Below, piece by piece: positions 35,738-44,298 of a stretch of 64,000 bases of DNA. The notes beneath the pieces were generated by a model. The model saw nothing but the letters and a program-made list of their open reading frames with translations. It was not told where the DNA came from and made no database searches. The position numbers and the translations under genes were made by a program. This stretch comes from Bog-473 sp963807675 (GTDB lineage Bacteria; Actinomycetota; Acidimicrobiia; Acidimicrobiales; RAAP-2), in the NCBI GenBank assembly GCA_963807675.1, contig CAWECP010000002.1, positions 124,001 through 188,000 on the forward strand, given 5' to 3'. Positions within the stretch are counted from its first letter, which is position 1. Each line of letters starts with the position of its first letter.

Positions 35738-36222
35738 AGCTGCACGACCTGGCGCCGCCCGCCGGCGCCACCAAGGCCAAGCGCCGCGTCGGGCGCGGCA
35801 TCGGCGGCAAGGGCGGCAAGACGGCCGGCCGCGGCACCAAGGGCCAGAAGGCCCGCAGCACCGTGCCGACCGGCTTCGAGGGCGGCCAGCTGCCCCTCAT
35901 GCAGCGGATCCCCAAGCTGCGGGGCTTCGCCAACCCCTTCCGCGTCGAGTACACCCCGGTCAACCTGGGTGCCCTCGAGGCCCTGGGCGCCGCCGAGGTG
36001 ACCCCGCAGACCCTGGTCGAGGCGGGCCTGGCGCGGCCGAAGGCCCTGGTCAAGATCCTGGGCCAGGGCTCGCTCAGCCGCCCGGTCAAGGTCTCGGCCC
36101 ATGCCTTCTCCAAGTCGGCCGAAGCGGCCATCACCGCGGCGGGAGGTAGCGTCGAGCGGGTGCCACTGCCCTACGCCCATGGGCGCCCGCCGGCCTCGGG
36201 CAACGCCCTGATGAACCGCTAG
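35734..36222 (+). CDS. rplO: 50S ribosomal protein L15
   Basis: This 162-residue L15 stabilises late 50S assembly. MKLHDLAPPAGATKAKRRVG, RGTKGQKARSTVPTGFEGGQ and PLMQRIPKLRGFANPF are diagnostic. The GTG start overlaps the rpmD stop. It is followed 13 bases later by secY, the usual order. Confidence 0.96.
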   Translation: MKLHDLAPPAGATKAKRRVGRGIGGKGGKTAGRGTKGQKARSTVPTGFEGGQLPLMQRIPKLRGFANPFRVEYTPVNLGALEALGAAEVTPQTLVEAGLARPKALVKILGQGSLSRPVKVSAHAFSKSAEAAITAAGGSVERVPLPYAHGRPPASGNALMNR

Positions 36223-36235
36223 TCCGGAAAGGGCC

Positions 36236-37522
36236 ATGCTCTCCCGGCTCGCCAACATCTTCAGAGTCCCCGACCTTCGCAACAAGGTCGTCTTCACGCT
36301 CGCCATCATCGCCCTGTACCAGATCGGGGCGAACATCCCGGTGCCCGGGGTGAACTGGGCCAAGCTGCAGAGCCTGGAGTCCTCCGCCTCGGCCTCGGGC
36401 GTGCTCGGGTTCCTCAACCTCTTCAGCGGGGGCGCGCTGGTGCGGCTGGCCGTGTTCGGGCTGGGCGTCATGCCCTACATCACCAGCTCCATCATCATCC
36501 AGCTGCTGTCGACGGTCATCCCCAAGCTCGAGGAGTGGCGCGACCAGGGTGCCGTCGGGCAGAAGAAGATCACCCAGACCACCAGGTACCTGACGGTGGC
36601 ACTGGCCGTGATGCAGTCCTCGGGCCTGGTCTACGCCTTCCACGGCCACGACTCGGCCCTGCTCGGCACCAGCATCGACCTCATCCCGACCTTCAACTGG
36701 CCGCTGGCGCTGTTCATGGTGCTCATCCTCACCGCCGGCACGGCGACGGTCATGTGGCTGGCCGAGCTCATCACCCAGCGCGGCATCGGCCAGGGCATGT
36801 CGATCCTGATCTTCGCCAACGTGGTGGCCGCCATCCCCACCGGCTTCAAGGCCATTTACGAGGAGGGCGGCAAGACCAAGGCCGGCATCATCGTCATCGT
36901 CTCGCTCGTCCTGCTGGTGATCATCGTCTTCATGGACCAGGGACAGCGGCGCATCCCGGTCACGTTCGCCCGACGGGTGGTGGGACGGCGCATGTACGGC
37001 GGCAGCTCGACCTACATCCCGCTGAAGGTGAACCAGTCCGGCGTGATCCCGATCATTTTCGCCAGCTCGGTCCTCTACATCCCGGTCCTGCTCTCGAACG
37101 TGGTCCCCTGGGCCTGGTTCCAGAATTTCGTGCGGAACTCGCTGACGCCCACCAGCTTCTTCTACATCCTGGCCTACTTCCTGCTCATCGTGATGTTCAC
37201 GTTCTTCTACGTGTACGTGGCCTTCGACCCGCACCAGCAGGCCGATCTCATCCGCAAGCAGGGCGGCTTCGTGCCGGGCATCCGGCCCGGGCCGCCGACC
37301 GAGCGTTACTTCGCGCACATCCTGAGCCGGATCACCGTGGTGGGGGCGCTGTTCCTCGGCTCGGTGGCCGTCGTCCCCTCGCTGCTCATGGCCCTGTGGC
37401 ACCTCAACCGGTTCCCCTTCTACGGGACGACCCTCCTCATTTCGGTCGGCGTCGCGCTCGAGACCATGCGCCAGATCGACAGCCAGCTGATGATGCGCAA
37501 CTACGAGGGTTTCCTCAAGTAG
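36236..37522 (+). CDS. secY: protein translocase channel SecY
   Basis: This 428-residue protein is the protein-conducting channel of the Sec system. Ten membrane helices are expected. MLSRLANIFRVPDLRNKVVF, ALYQIGANIPVPGV (plug region), GVMPYITSSIIIQLLSTVIP and the C-terminal cytoplasmic loops with ADLIRKQGGFVPGIRPG are diagnostic. Its place after rplO and before adk-map is the classic bacterial order. SecE and SecG are not in the window. Confidence 0.98.
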   Translation: MLSRLANIFRVPDLRNKVVFTLAIIALYQIGANIPVPGVNWAKLQSLESSASASGVLGFLNLFSGGALVRLAVFGLGVMPYITSSIIIQLLSTVIPKLEEWRDQGAVGQKKITQTTRYLTVALAVMQSSGLVYAFHGHDSALLGTSIDLIPTFNWPLALFMVLILTAGTATVMWLAELITQRGIGQGMSILIFANVVAAIPTGFKAIYEEGGKTKAGIIVIVSLVLLVIIVFMDQGQRRIPVTFARRVVGRRMYGGSSTYIPLKVNQSGVIPIIFASSVLYIPVLLSNVVPWAWFQNFVRNSLTPTSFFYILAYFLLIVMFTFFYVYVAFDPHQQADLIRKQGGFVPGIRPGPPTERYFAHILSRITVVGALFLGSVAVVPSLLMALWHLNRFPFYGTTLLISVGVALETMRQIDSQLMMRNYEGFLK

Positions 37523-37528
37523 CGGCGC

Positions 37529-38224
37529 GTGATCCCGGGGGTCAGACTCGTAGTCCTCGGCAAGCAGGGGGCCGGCAAGGGGACACAGTGCGTGCGCCTG
37601 TCGCACCACTACGTGGTGCCGCACGTCTCGACAGGGGACATGCTGCGCAGCGAGGTCAAGTCGCGCTCGGCGCTGGGCCAGCGGGCGCAGGCGCTCATGG
37701 ACCAGGGTGAGCTGATCCCCGACGACCTGGTCATGGAGATGGTGGGCGCCCGCCTGACCGAGCGCGACACGCGGGGCCGCGGTTTCGTCCTCGACGGGTG
37801 CCCCCGGACCACCGGCCAGGCCGAGGGCCTGGAGAAGATCGTCGAGCCGGTCGGCCTCGACCTCGTCATCGACCTGCAGGTCGCGACGAGCCTGGTCATG
37901 AAGCGCCTGGCCTCGCGACGGGTGTGCGTCGACTGCGGCGCCAACTACTCGACGGCGGCGCCGCCGCTGGTCAACTGGACCTGCGACGTCTGCGGCGGCG
38001 AGGTGGTGCAGCGCCAGGACGACACGGAGGAGGCGATCGAGCGGCGGCTCAAGCTGTACGAGGAGGAGACGCAGCCGCTGCTGGACTGGTACAAACAGCG
38101 CGAGCTGCTGGTGGAGATCAACGGCACCGGGTCACCCGACGCCGTGACCCGGCGGGTGGTCGGCGCCATCGACGCGCTGCGGCGCAAGCAGCGGGAAGCC
38201 GGCGCCGGGGAGGCCCCGCAGTGA
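37529..38224 (+). CDS. adk: adenylate kinase, zinc-LID type
   Basis: This 231-residue enzyme converts ATP+AMP to 2 ADP. The P-loop is GKQGAGKGT (11-19). STGDMLRSEV and FVLDGCPRT bind AMP. The LID domain carries four cysteines (Cys133, Cys136, Cys152, Cys155) that should bind structural zinc; many actinobacterial Adk proteins have a short LID without zinc, so this is the long form. The start is GTG six bases after secY, and the stop overlaps map by four bases. Confidence 0.95.
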   Translation: MIPGVRLVVLGKQGAGKGTQCVRLSHHYVVPHVSTGDMLRSEVKSRSALGQRAQALMDQGELIPDDLVMEMVGARLTERDTRGRGFVLDGCPRTTGQAEGLEKIVEPVGLDLVIDLQVATSLVMKRLASRRVCVDCGANYSTAAPPLVNWTCDVCGGEVVQRQDDTEEAIERRLKLYEEETQPLLDWYKQRELLVEINGTGSPDAVTRRVVGAIDALRRKQREAGAGEAPQ

Positions 38225-38961
38225 GGCGCAACGAGGACGAGCTGGCCAAGATGCGCAAGGCCGGCAAGGTCGTGGCCGAGATGCACGAGAAGACCCGGGA
38301 GGCGGCGCGGCCCGGCGTGACCACTCTCGACCTGGACAGGGTGGCCCGCGACGTGCTGGAGCGCCGGGGCGCCACGTCCAACTTCCTCGGCTACCACGGC
38401 TTCCCGGCCGTCATCTGCACGTCGCCCAACGACATGATCGTGCACGGCATCCCGGGCGGCTACATGCTGAAGGAAGGGGACATCCTCTCCATCGACTGCG
38501 GGGCCATCATTGAGGGGTACCACGGCGACGCCGCCTTCACCATGGGCATCGGGTCCATCTCGAAGGAGGCCCAGAAGCTCCTGGAGGTGACCGAGCGCAG
38601 CTTGTGGGCCGGGATCGAGCAGCTGGTCAGGGGCAACGCGCTGCACGAGGTGGGCCGGGCCGTCCAGCAGGTGGCCGAGGCGGCCGGCTTCAGCGTCGTG
38701 CGCGAGTACGTCGGGCACGCCATCGGGACCGCCATGCACGAGCAGCCGCAGGTGCCCAATTACTGGCCGGGCCACCGGGGGCCGACGCTCAAGACGGGCA
38801 ACGTCTTCGCCATCGAGCCCATGGTCAACGTGGGATCGCCCGAGACGGTGACGCTCGACGACAACTGGAGCGTGGTGACGGCGGACGGGAGGCTGTCGGC
38901 CCACTTCGAGCACACCATCGCCGTCACCGCCGACGGGCCCGAGGTCTTCACCGTCCCTTAG
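38221..38961 (+). CDS. map: type I methionine aminopeptidase
   Basis: This 246-residue metalloenzyme removes the initiator methionine. The five metal ligands are visible: Asp in SIDCGAII, Asp in GYHGDAAFT, His in GHAIGTAMHE, Glu in FAIEPMV and Glu in HFEHTIAV. There is no N-terminal SH3-binding extension. The GTG start overlaps the adk stop. The gene usually precedes infA; here two unrelated genes lie between them. Confidence 0.97.
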   Translation: MRRNEDELAKMRKAGKVVAEMHEKTREAARPGVTTLDLDRVARDVLERRGATSNFLGYHGFPAVICTSPNDMIVHGIPGGYMLKEGDILSIDCGAIIEGYHGDAAFTMGIGSISKEAQKLLEVTERSLWAGIEQLVRGNALHEVGRAVQQVAEAAGFSVVREYVGHAIGTAMHEQPQVPNYWPGHRGPTLKTGNVFAIEPMVNVGSPETVTLDDNWSVVTADGRLSAHFEHTIAVTADGPEVFTVP

Positions 38962-39075
38962 GCCCAGGTCCAGGGGCCGGGCCGGGGCCCGCGGTGGCCA
39001 ACGGGCACCCAAATTCCGGCTCGTACCCCCGGTGCAGCCCTCAAGGAGCCTCGAAGATACGACGACTCCTCGTCC

Positions 39076-40323
39076 GTGTTCTTCACGCGAGCGGCGTCTG
39101 CCGTCCTCGGTGCGCTCGTGTGCGGCGCCCTCGTGCTCGGTCTGTCCTCCGCCGGCGGTGCTACGCCGAGGGACTCCGACTCGGCGAACGACCCTGTCGA
39201 GGCGCTGACCGGCATCCCCTCGGACAACTTCTGGCTGGCTGACGCCCAGGGCGCCGTGTGGAACTTCGGCGACGCCGGGGCCTTCGGCTCGGCCGCCAAT
39301 CTCTCGCTCAACCACCCGATCGTCGCCATCACTCCCACCACCGACGAGCAGGGCTACTGGCTGGTCGCCTCCGACGGCGGCATCTTCTCCTACGGCGACG
39401 CGCACTTCTACGGCTCGACGGGCGCCATTGCGCTGAACGAGCCCATCGTCGGCATGGCCCCGACCCCCGACGACCAGGGCTACTGGATGGTGGCCTCCGA
39501 CGGCGGCATCTTCTCCTACGGCGACGCGCAGTTCTACGGCTCCACGGGGTCGATCCACCTGAACCAGCCCATCGTCGCCATGGCCCCCACTCCGGACGGC
39601 AAGGGGTACTGGCTGATCGCCTCCGACGGCGGCATCTTCTCCTACGGCGACGCCGGCTTCTACGGCTCGACGGGGTCGCTCAAGCTCGACCAGCCGATCG
39701 TCGGCATGGCACCCACGCCCGACGGCAAGGGGTACTGGCTGGTGGCGGCCGACGGGGGGGTCTTCAACTTCGGCGACGCCGCGTTCGATGGCTCGGCTGC
39801 CGGCGCCGGCAGCCTCGATCCGGCTCAAAAGATCGTCTCGGACCAGTCGGGCCAGGGCTACTGGGTCGAAGACCAGAACGGGACGGCGTACCCCTTCGGC
39901 GACGCCCAGGGCGCTCCGCCGACCGAGGGCCTGTTGTTCCAGCCGGTCACGCCGGGTGACAAGGCGGTCCTCTTCGCCTTCGCGCAGCTCGGCAAGCCCT
40001 ACATCTGGGGTGGCAACGGTCCGGTGGGCTACGACTGCTCGGGCCTGGCCCTCGCCTCGTGGGAGAACGGCGCCGGCATCGGCTTCGCCCGGGTGTCCGA
40101 CGACCAGTACGACACCGCGGGCGTGCCCGTGGCGTTGACCGCCCTCTCGGCCGGGGACCTCGTGTTCTGGGGCACCTCCCAGACCGACTGGACCACCGTG
40201 TACCACACGGGCATCTACGTCGGCGGCAACCAGATCGTCGAGGCCACGGGCGACCAGGTCCAGCTGAACGCGCTCGACCAGTGGGGCCTGAGCGACCTCA
40301 TGCCCAACGGCCGGCGCCCCTAG
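39076..40323 (+). CDS. secreted NlpC/P60 peptidase with beta-propeller-like repeats
   Basis: This 415-residue protein has a signal peptide (~1-30), about six repeats of ~36 residues (roughly 50-285) and a C-terminal NlpC/P60 domain. Three central repeats are near-identical around ASDGGIFSYGDA and FYGSTGS. The catalytic Cys321 lies in GYDCSGLALASW and His377 in VYHTGIYVGG. It should cut peptidoglycan stem peptides outside the cell, with the repeats binding wall or self. The start is GTG. I associate this repeat family with Acidimicrobiia and relatives. It interrupts the usual map-infA order; the 114-base gap before it shows no clear promoter. Confidence 0.88.
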   Translation: MFFTRAASAVLGALVCGALVLGLSSAGGATPRDSDSANDPVEALTGIPSDNFWLADAQGAVWNFGDAGAFGSAANLSLNHPIVAITPTTDEQGYWLVASDGGIFSYGDAHFYGSTGAIALNEPIVGMAPTPDDQGYWMVASDGGIFSYGDAQFYGSTGSIHLNQPIVAMAPTPDGKGYWLIASDGGIFSYGDAGFYGSTGSLKLDQPIVGMAPTPDGKGYWLVAADGGVFNFGDAAFDGSAAGAGSLDPAQKIVSDQSGQGYWVEDQNGTAYPFGDAQGAPPTEGLLFQPVTPGDKAVLFAFAQLGKPYIWGGNGPVGYDCSGLALASWENGAGIGFARVSDDQYDTAGVPVALTALSAGDLVFWGTSQTDWTTVYHTGIYVGGNQIVEATGDQVQLNALDQWGLSDLMPNGRRP

Positions 40324-40387
40324 GTACGACGAGGCCGTCGGCCACCTACCCCTGGCAGCCGGCTCGTCCCGGTGCGAGAGTGGTGTC

Positions 40388-40849
40388 GTGCTCACCGATG
40401 GCTTCAACCACGTAGCGGTCCTCACGGCGGACACCGAACGTTTCGTGGCCTTCTACGGGGAGGTCTTCGGCGCCGAGGTCCTGGGTGTCGAGGACATGGG
40501 CGGGCACGGCACGCTGACCTTCGTCAAGGTGGGCGAGCAGTCCGAGTTCAACGTCTTCGAGGTGCCCGGCAACACAGAGGCCGAGCGCCAGACGCCCATG
40601 CTCGGACGGGGCCGCCTCGACCACCTGGCCCTGCAGGCCGCCTCCCTCGAGGCCTTCGAGGAGATCCGCCGGCGCCTGATGGGGCGGGGCGCCGCCGACG
40701 ACTTCGTGACCGACTTCGGCCCCGTCCTCTCCATGTTCTTCCGGGACCCCGACGGCCTCGAGTGCGAGGTCTGCGTGGCCAACCCCGACGCCGCGCCGGG
40801 CCGCTCCAACCCGCCCGGTACGCCAGCCACCCGCTACGTGACGTCCTGA
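40388..40849 (+). CDS. VOC-family (glyoxalase/bleomycin-resistance fold) protein
   Basis: This 153-residue protein has two beta-alpha-beta-beta-beta modules of the vicinal oxygen chelate fold: GFNHVAVLTADTERFVAFY with a His ligand, RLDHLALQAASLEAFEEIR with a second His, and MFFRDPDGLECEV with a final Glu. These give a plausible metal site, but the substrate cannot be told. The start is GTG at 40388. It lies after the NlpC/P60 gene in the same direction and ends 255 bases before infA. Confidence 0.82.
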   Translation: MLTDGFNHVAVLTADTERFVAFYGEVFGAEVLGVEDMGGHGTLTFVKVGEQSEFNVFEVPGNTEAERQTPMLGRGRLDHLALQAASLEAFEEIRRRLMGRGAADDFVTDFGPVLSMFFRDPDGLECEVCVANPDAAPGRSNPPGTPATRYVTS

Positions 40850-40935
40850 CCTGGGCAGGCGGCCTCGACGGGTATCCTGGACCTTGGTCCTGAGGATCGG
40901 CCGGGGCCGTCACCAGGTAGAAAAGCACCCGGGGG

Positions 40936-40963
40936 TGGCAATTCTCCCAGGATGCGGTAGACT
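40936..40963 (+). promoter_or_regulatory. putative promoter of the infA-rpmJ-rpsM operon
   Basis: TGGCAA (40936-40941), a 16-base spacer and TAGACT (40958-40963) give a plausible vegetative promoter in the 255-base gap before infA. Transcription would begin near 40970, leaving a ~135-base leader. In that leader AGGAGAGAACGA and AGGAGAGAG occur as two copies of a purine-rich stretch; the second is the infA ribosome-binding site. Confidence 0.5.
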
Positions 40964-41104
40964 TTTCCGCTGCTCCGGGAACTGGTTCGCCCCGTTTCGG
41001 GTCGAACCGTCCGGCAGTCACGTCCGAATCCCGCCCCGTTCCGGCCCCGCGCCACCGGTGCGCTCGGACCAGGAGAGAACGAACGAGAACCAGGAGAGAG
41101 TCAC

Positions 41105-41329
41105 CTGCCCAAGCCCAAGGAAGACGCCATCGTGCTGGAAGGCACGGTGGTCGAGCCATTACCCAACGCCATGTTCCGAGTCGAGCTCGAGAACGGGCAC
41201 AAGGTGCTGGCCCACAGCTCCGGGAAGATGAGGATGCACCGCATCCGAATCTTGCCGGGCGACAAGGTGCAGGTGGAGATCACTCCCTACGACCTCAACC
41301 GGGGTCGGATCACCTATCGGTACAAGTAA
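41105..41329 (+). CDS. infA: translation initiation factor IF-1, apparent CTG start
   Basis: This 74-residue IF-1 (OB fold) binds the 30S A site during initiation. PKPKEDAIVLEGTVVEPLPN, AMFRVELENGHKVLAHSSGK and PGDKVQVEITPYDLNRGRI are diagnostic. The conserved N-terminus (PKxxDAI) must be included, and the codon in the Met position is CTG at 41105, seven bases after AGGAGA. The first standard start, GTG 41132, would cut nine conserved residues and lacks a ribosome-binding site. Either translation starts at CTG or the base is an error for ATG. rpmJ follows 15 bases later. Confidence 0.88.
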   Translation: MPKPKEDAIVLEGTVVEPLPNAMFRVELENGHKVLAHSSGKMRMHRIRILPGDKVQVEITPYDLNRGRITYRYK

Positions 41330-41344
41330 GACAGGACAGGGACA

Positions 41345-41458
41345 GTGAAAGTTCGGCCGAGCGTGAAGCCGATCTGTGAGAAGTGCAAGGTCATCCGGCG
41401 CCGCGGCGTGGTGCGGGTGATCTGCGACAACCCGCGCCACAAGCAGCGGCAGGGCTAG
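41345..41458 (+). CDS. rpmJ: 50S ribosomal protein L36, zinc-binding type
   Basis: This 37-residue protein reads MKVRPSVKPICEKCKVIRRR and ends RVICDNPRHKQRQG, the standard L36. Three Cys and one His (CEKC ... C ... H) bind zinc. The start is GTG with AGGACAGGGACA upstream. It lies between infA and rpsM as usual. Confidence 0.96.
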   Translation: MKVRPSVKPICEKCKVIRRRGVVRVICDNPRHKQRQG

Positions 41459-41484
41459 GGACGACAGGGCAGGAAGGAAGACAT

Positions 41485-41861
41485 ATGGCCCGTATATCCG
41501 GGGTGGACATCCCCGCGAGAAGCGGCTCGAGATCGCGCTGACCTACATCTATGGCATCGGCCCGACGCTGTCGAAGCAGATCACCGACGCCGTCGACATC
41601 AGCCCCTCGACGCGTGTGCGAGACCTGACCGACGAGGAGGTGGCCAAGCTCCGGACCTACATCGACACGGCCTTCCGCGTCGAGGGTGACCTGCGTCGTG
41701 ACGTCTCCCAGGACATCAAGCGCAAGATGGAGATCAACTGCTACGAGGGCGTGCGCCACCGCAAGGGCCTACCGGTCCACGGCCAGCGCACCCACACCAA
41801 CGCCCGTACCCGCAAGGGGCCGAAGAAGACGGTGGCCGGGAAGAAGAAGGTGAAGAAGTAG
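41485..41861 (+). CDS. rpsM: 30S ribosomal protein S13 (single-base frameshift)
   Basis: S13 lies in the 30S head and contacts P-site tRNA and bridge B1. From ATG 41485 the frame gives MARISGVDIP and then runs to a TGA. The other frame gives KRLEIALTYIYGIGPTLSKQ through EGVRHRKGLPVHGQRTHTN to KKKVKK and the stop. Adding one C to the run at 41511-41514 (CCCC read where CCCCC is expected) joins them as DIPREKRLEIAL, a 125-residue protein of normal length. The deletion is probably an error in a C-run. AGGAAGGAAG precedes the ATG, and the stop overlaps rpsK. Confidence 0.93.
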
Positions 41862-42262
41862 TGGCCAAACCGACCAAGCCCGGCCAGCGGCGCCCCCGCC
41901 GCAAGGAGCGCAAGAACGTCGCCTACGGCGTGGCGCACATCAAGAGCTCGTTCAACAACACCATCGTCTCCATCGCCGACCCCGAGGGCAACGTCCTCGC
42001 CTGGGCCTCGGCCGGCAACGTCGGCTTCAAGGGCTCGCGCAAGTCGACGCCCTTCGCCGCGCAGCTGGCCGCCGAGGCCTGCGCCCGGCGGGCCATGGAG
42101 CACGGCGTGCGCAAGGTCGACGTGCTGGTGCGCGGCCCGGGCTCGGGGCGGGAGACCGCCATCCGCTCGCTGGCCGCGGTCGGCATCGAGGTCGTGGGGA
42201 TCAAGGACGTGACGCCGATCCCGCACAACGGCTGCCGCCCCAAGAAGCGGCGCCGGGTCTAG
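41861..42262 (+). CDS. rpsK: 30S ribosomal protein S11
   Basis: This 133-residue S11 forms the platform of the 30S subunit at the E site. VAYGVAHIKSSFNNTIVSI, GNVGFKGSRKSTPFAAQLAA and DVTPIPHNGCRPKKRRRV are diagnostic. The GTG start overlaps the rpsM stop by one base. Length is normal. Confidence 0.97.
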   Translation: MAKPTKPGQRRPRRKERKNVAYGVAHIKSSFNNTIVSIADPEGNVLAWASAGNVGFKGSRKSTPFAAQLAAEACARRAMEHGVRKVDVLVRGPGSGRETAIRSLAAVGIEVVGIKDVTPIPHNGCRPKKRRRV

Positions 42263-42289
42263 GCCGAAGAGGAAGAGGAACCCCACCCC

Positions 42290-42937
42290 ATGGCTCGATA
42301 CACCGGTCCCGTCTGCCGCCTGTGCCGGCGCGAGCGGACCAAGCTGTTCTTGAAGGGCGAGCGCTGCTACTCGCTCAAGTGCCCGGTCTCCGAGGCGGTC
42401 ACCGACCGCCACAGCCGCGCCTACCCGCCGGGCGAGCACGGCCGCGACCGCATGCGCCAGGGCTCCGAGTACCTGGCGCAGCTGCGCGAGAAGCAGAAGG
42501 CGCGGCGGATCTACGGAATTCTCGAGAAGCAGTTCCGCAACATGTACGAGGAGGCCAACCGGCAGCCCGGCATCACCGGTGAGAACCTCTTGCGGAACTT
42601 GGAGCTGCGGCTCGACAACGTGGTGTTCCGGGCCGGCTGGGGGGCCAGCCGTCGCCAGGCCCGCCAGTTCGTGCGCCATGGCCACGTGACCGTGAACGGC
42701 AAGCGGGTCACCATCCCGAGCTACCGGGTGCGCAAGGGCGACAAGGTCGTGCTGCGCGAGTCCACCCGCGGCAACTTCCTGGTCCGCCGCAACATGGACA
42801 CCCTGGAGCGCCAGACGCCGGCCTGGCTCGAGACCGGCGACGCCGGCTTCTCGGTCGCCGTCTTGAACCCACCGCTGCGCGAGCACATCGACGAGCCCGT
42901 CCAGGAGCAGCTCATCGTCGAGCTCTACTCGAAGTAG
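42290..42937 (+). CDS. rpsD: 30S ribosomal protein S4, zinc-binding form
   Basis: This 215-residue S4 is a primary 16S binder and part of the mRNA-entry ring. The N-terminus has four cysteines (CRLC ... CYSLKC), the zinc-binding form. The S4 domain lies in LELRLDNVVFRAGWGASRRQ and ARQFVRHGHVTVNGKRV. PPGEHGRDRMRQGSEYLAQL is also typical. It lies 27 bases after rpsK and 50 before rpoA. Confidence 0.97.
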   Translation: MARYTGPVCRLCRRERTKLFLKGERCYSLKCPVSEAVTDRHSRAYPPGEHGRDRMRQGSEYLAQLREKQKARRIYGILEKQFRNMYEEANRQPGITGENLLRNLELRLDNVVFRAGWGASRRQARQFVRHGHVTVNGKRVTIPSYRVRKGDKVVLRESTRGNFLVRRNMDTLERQTPAWLETGDAGFSVAVLNPPLREHIDEPVQEQLIVELYSK

Positions 42938-42987
42938 TCCTTCGTCCCCGTCCGCCCAGTCCCCACCCCGCAACAGGAGTACCCATC

Positions 42988-43926
42988 ATGCTGATCATCC
43001 AACGGCCGACCGTCGAAGTCGTCGACGAGGAGCAGAACAACCGCCAGCGCTTCGCCATCGGCCCGCTCGACCCCGGATTCGGGACGACGCTGGGCAACTC
43101 GCTGCGCCGCACCCTGCTGTCCTCCATCCCCGGCGGCGCCGTCACCCAGTTGCGCTTCGACGAGGCGCTGCACGAGTTCACCACGCTGCCCGGGGTCAAG
43201 GAGGACGTCACCGACATCATCCTCAATCTGAAGGACCTGCTGGTGCGGGTGCACTCCGACGAGGCGGTGACGCTGCGCCTGGACGTGCGCGGCCCGGCCG
43301 ACGCCACGGCGGTCGACCTGCAGCTGACGCCCGACGTCGAGATCCTCAACCCCGACCTGCACATCGCCTCCATCAACGCCAAGGGCCGGCTGGCCGTCGA
43401 CGTGACGGTGGAGCGGGGCCGCGGCTACGCCTCGGCCGACAAGAACAAGAGGTCGTCGACCATCGGCGTCATCCCGATCGACTCCATCTTCTCGCCCGTG
43501 CACCGGGTCACCTTCGACATTGAGCCGGTGCGGGTGGAGCAGTCGACCAACTACGACCGCCTGGTGCTCGACATCGAGACCGACGGGACCATCTCGCCCC
43601 GCGAGGCGCTGGCCTCGGCCGGCGACACCCTGCGCAACCTGGTTTCGCTGGTGGCCGACCTGGAAGAGGCCCACCTGGGCCTGGAGCTGGGCGACACCGG
43701 GACGACGACCAGCGGCTCGCCCGACCTGGACCTGCGCATCGAGGAGCTGGACCTGTCCGAGCGCCCGCGCAACTGCCTCAAGCGGGCCCAGATCAACACC
43801 ATCGGCGAGCTGGTCGAGCGCACCATGGAGGACCTGCTGGCGATCACCAACTTCGGGCAGAAGTCGGCCGACGAGGTGGTGCAACGCCTGGACGAGCGCG
43901 GGCTGTCGCTGCGCACGAGGGACTGA
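42988..43926 (+). CDS. rpoA: RNA polymerase alpha subunit
   Basis: This 312-residue alpha subunit nucleates RNA polymerase assembly. The N-terminal domain has FAIGPLDPGFGTTLGNSLRR and TLLSSIPGGAVTQLRFDE. The C-terminal domain, which contacts activators and UP elements, has ELDLSERPRNCLKRAQINTI and LLAITNFGQKSADEVVQRL. The ATG at 42988 follows CAACAGGAGTACCC. It lies between rpsD and rplQ as in most bacteria. Confidence 0.98.
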   Translation: MLIIQRPTVEVVDEEQNNRQRFAIGPLDPGFGTTLGNSLRRTLLSSIPGGAVTQLRFDEALHEFTTLPGVKEDVTDIILNLKDLLVRVHSDEAVTLRLDVRGPADATAVDLQLTPDVEILNPDLHIASINAKGRLAVDVTVERGRGYASADKNKRSSTIGVIPIDSIFSPVHRVTFDIEPVRVEQSTNYDRLVLDIETDGTISPREALASAGDTLRNLVSLVADLEEAHLGLELGDTGTTTSGSPDLDLRIEELDLSERPRNCLKRAQINTIGELVERTMEDLLAITNFGQKSADEVVQRLDERGLSLRTRD

Positions 43927-43932
43927 CGCACC

Positions 43933-44286
43933 ATGCAGGCAACCCCCAAGCGCGGCCGCCGGATGGGCGGGTCCTCGGCGCACCAGAAGGCCATGCTGGG
44001 CAACCTGGTGGCGTCGCTCATCGCCGCCGAGTCGCTGGTGACCACCGAGGCCAAGGCCAAGGCCATGCGCCCGGTGGCCGAGAAGTGCGTGACGGCGGCC
44101 CGGCGGGGCGGCGTGGCCAACCACCGCAACGTCGTGGGCCTCATCCGGGACAAGGACATGGTCAAGAAGCTCTTCGACGACATCGGCCCCCGCTACACGG
44201 ACCGGCCGGGGGGCTACACGCGGATTCTCAAGCTGGGCCCGCGTCCCGGTGACAACGCGCCGATGGCGCGCATCGAGTTCGTCTAG
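43933..44286 (+). CDS. rplQ: 50S ribosomal protein L17
   Basis: This 117-residue L17 is an essential surface protein of the 50S. GRRMGGSSAHQKAMLGNLVA, LIAAESLVTTEAKAKAMRPV and YTRILKLGPRPGDNAPMARI are diagnostic. It lacks the long C-terminal extension common in actinobacterial L17, a contrast with the extended proteins upstream. It lies six bases after rpoA. Confidence 0.97.
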   Translation: MQATPKRGRRMGGSSAHQKAMLGNLVASLIAAESLVTTEAKAKAMRPVAEKCVTAARRGGVANHRNVVGLIRDKDMVKKLFDDIGPRYTDRPGGYTRILKLGPRPGDNAPMARIEFV

Positions 44287-44298
44287 GGCTCGCCCGGA

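Noticed and set aside
40850..41104. A tRNA or small RNA gene in the gap before infA
   Set aside because: No cloverleaf, T-loop motif or CCA-like end was found; the gap is explained by a promoter and leader.
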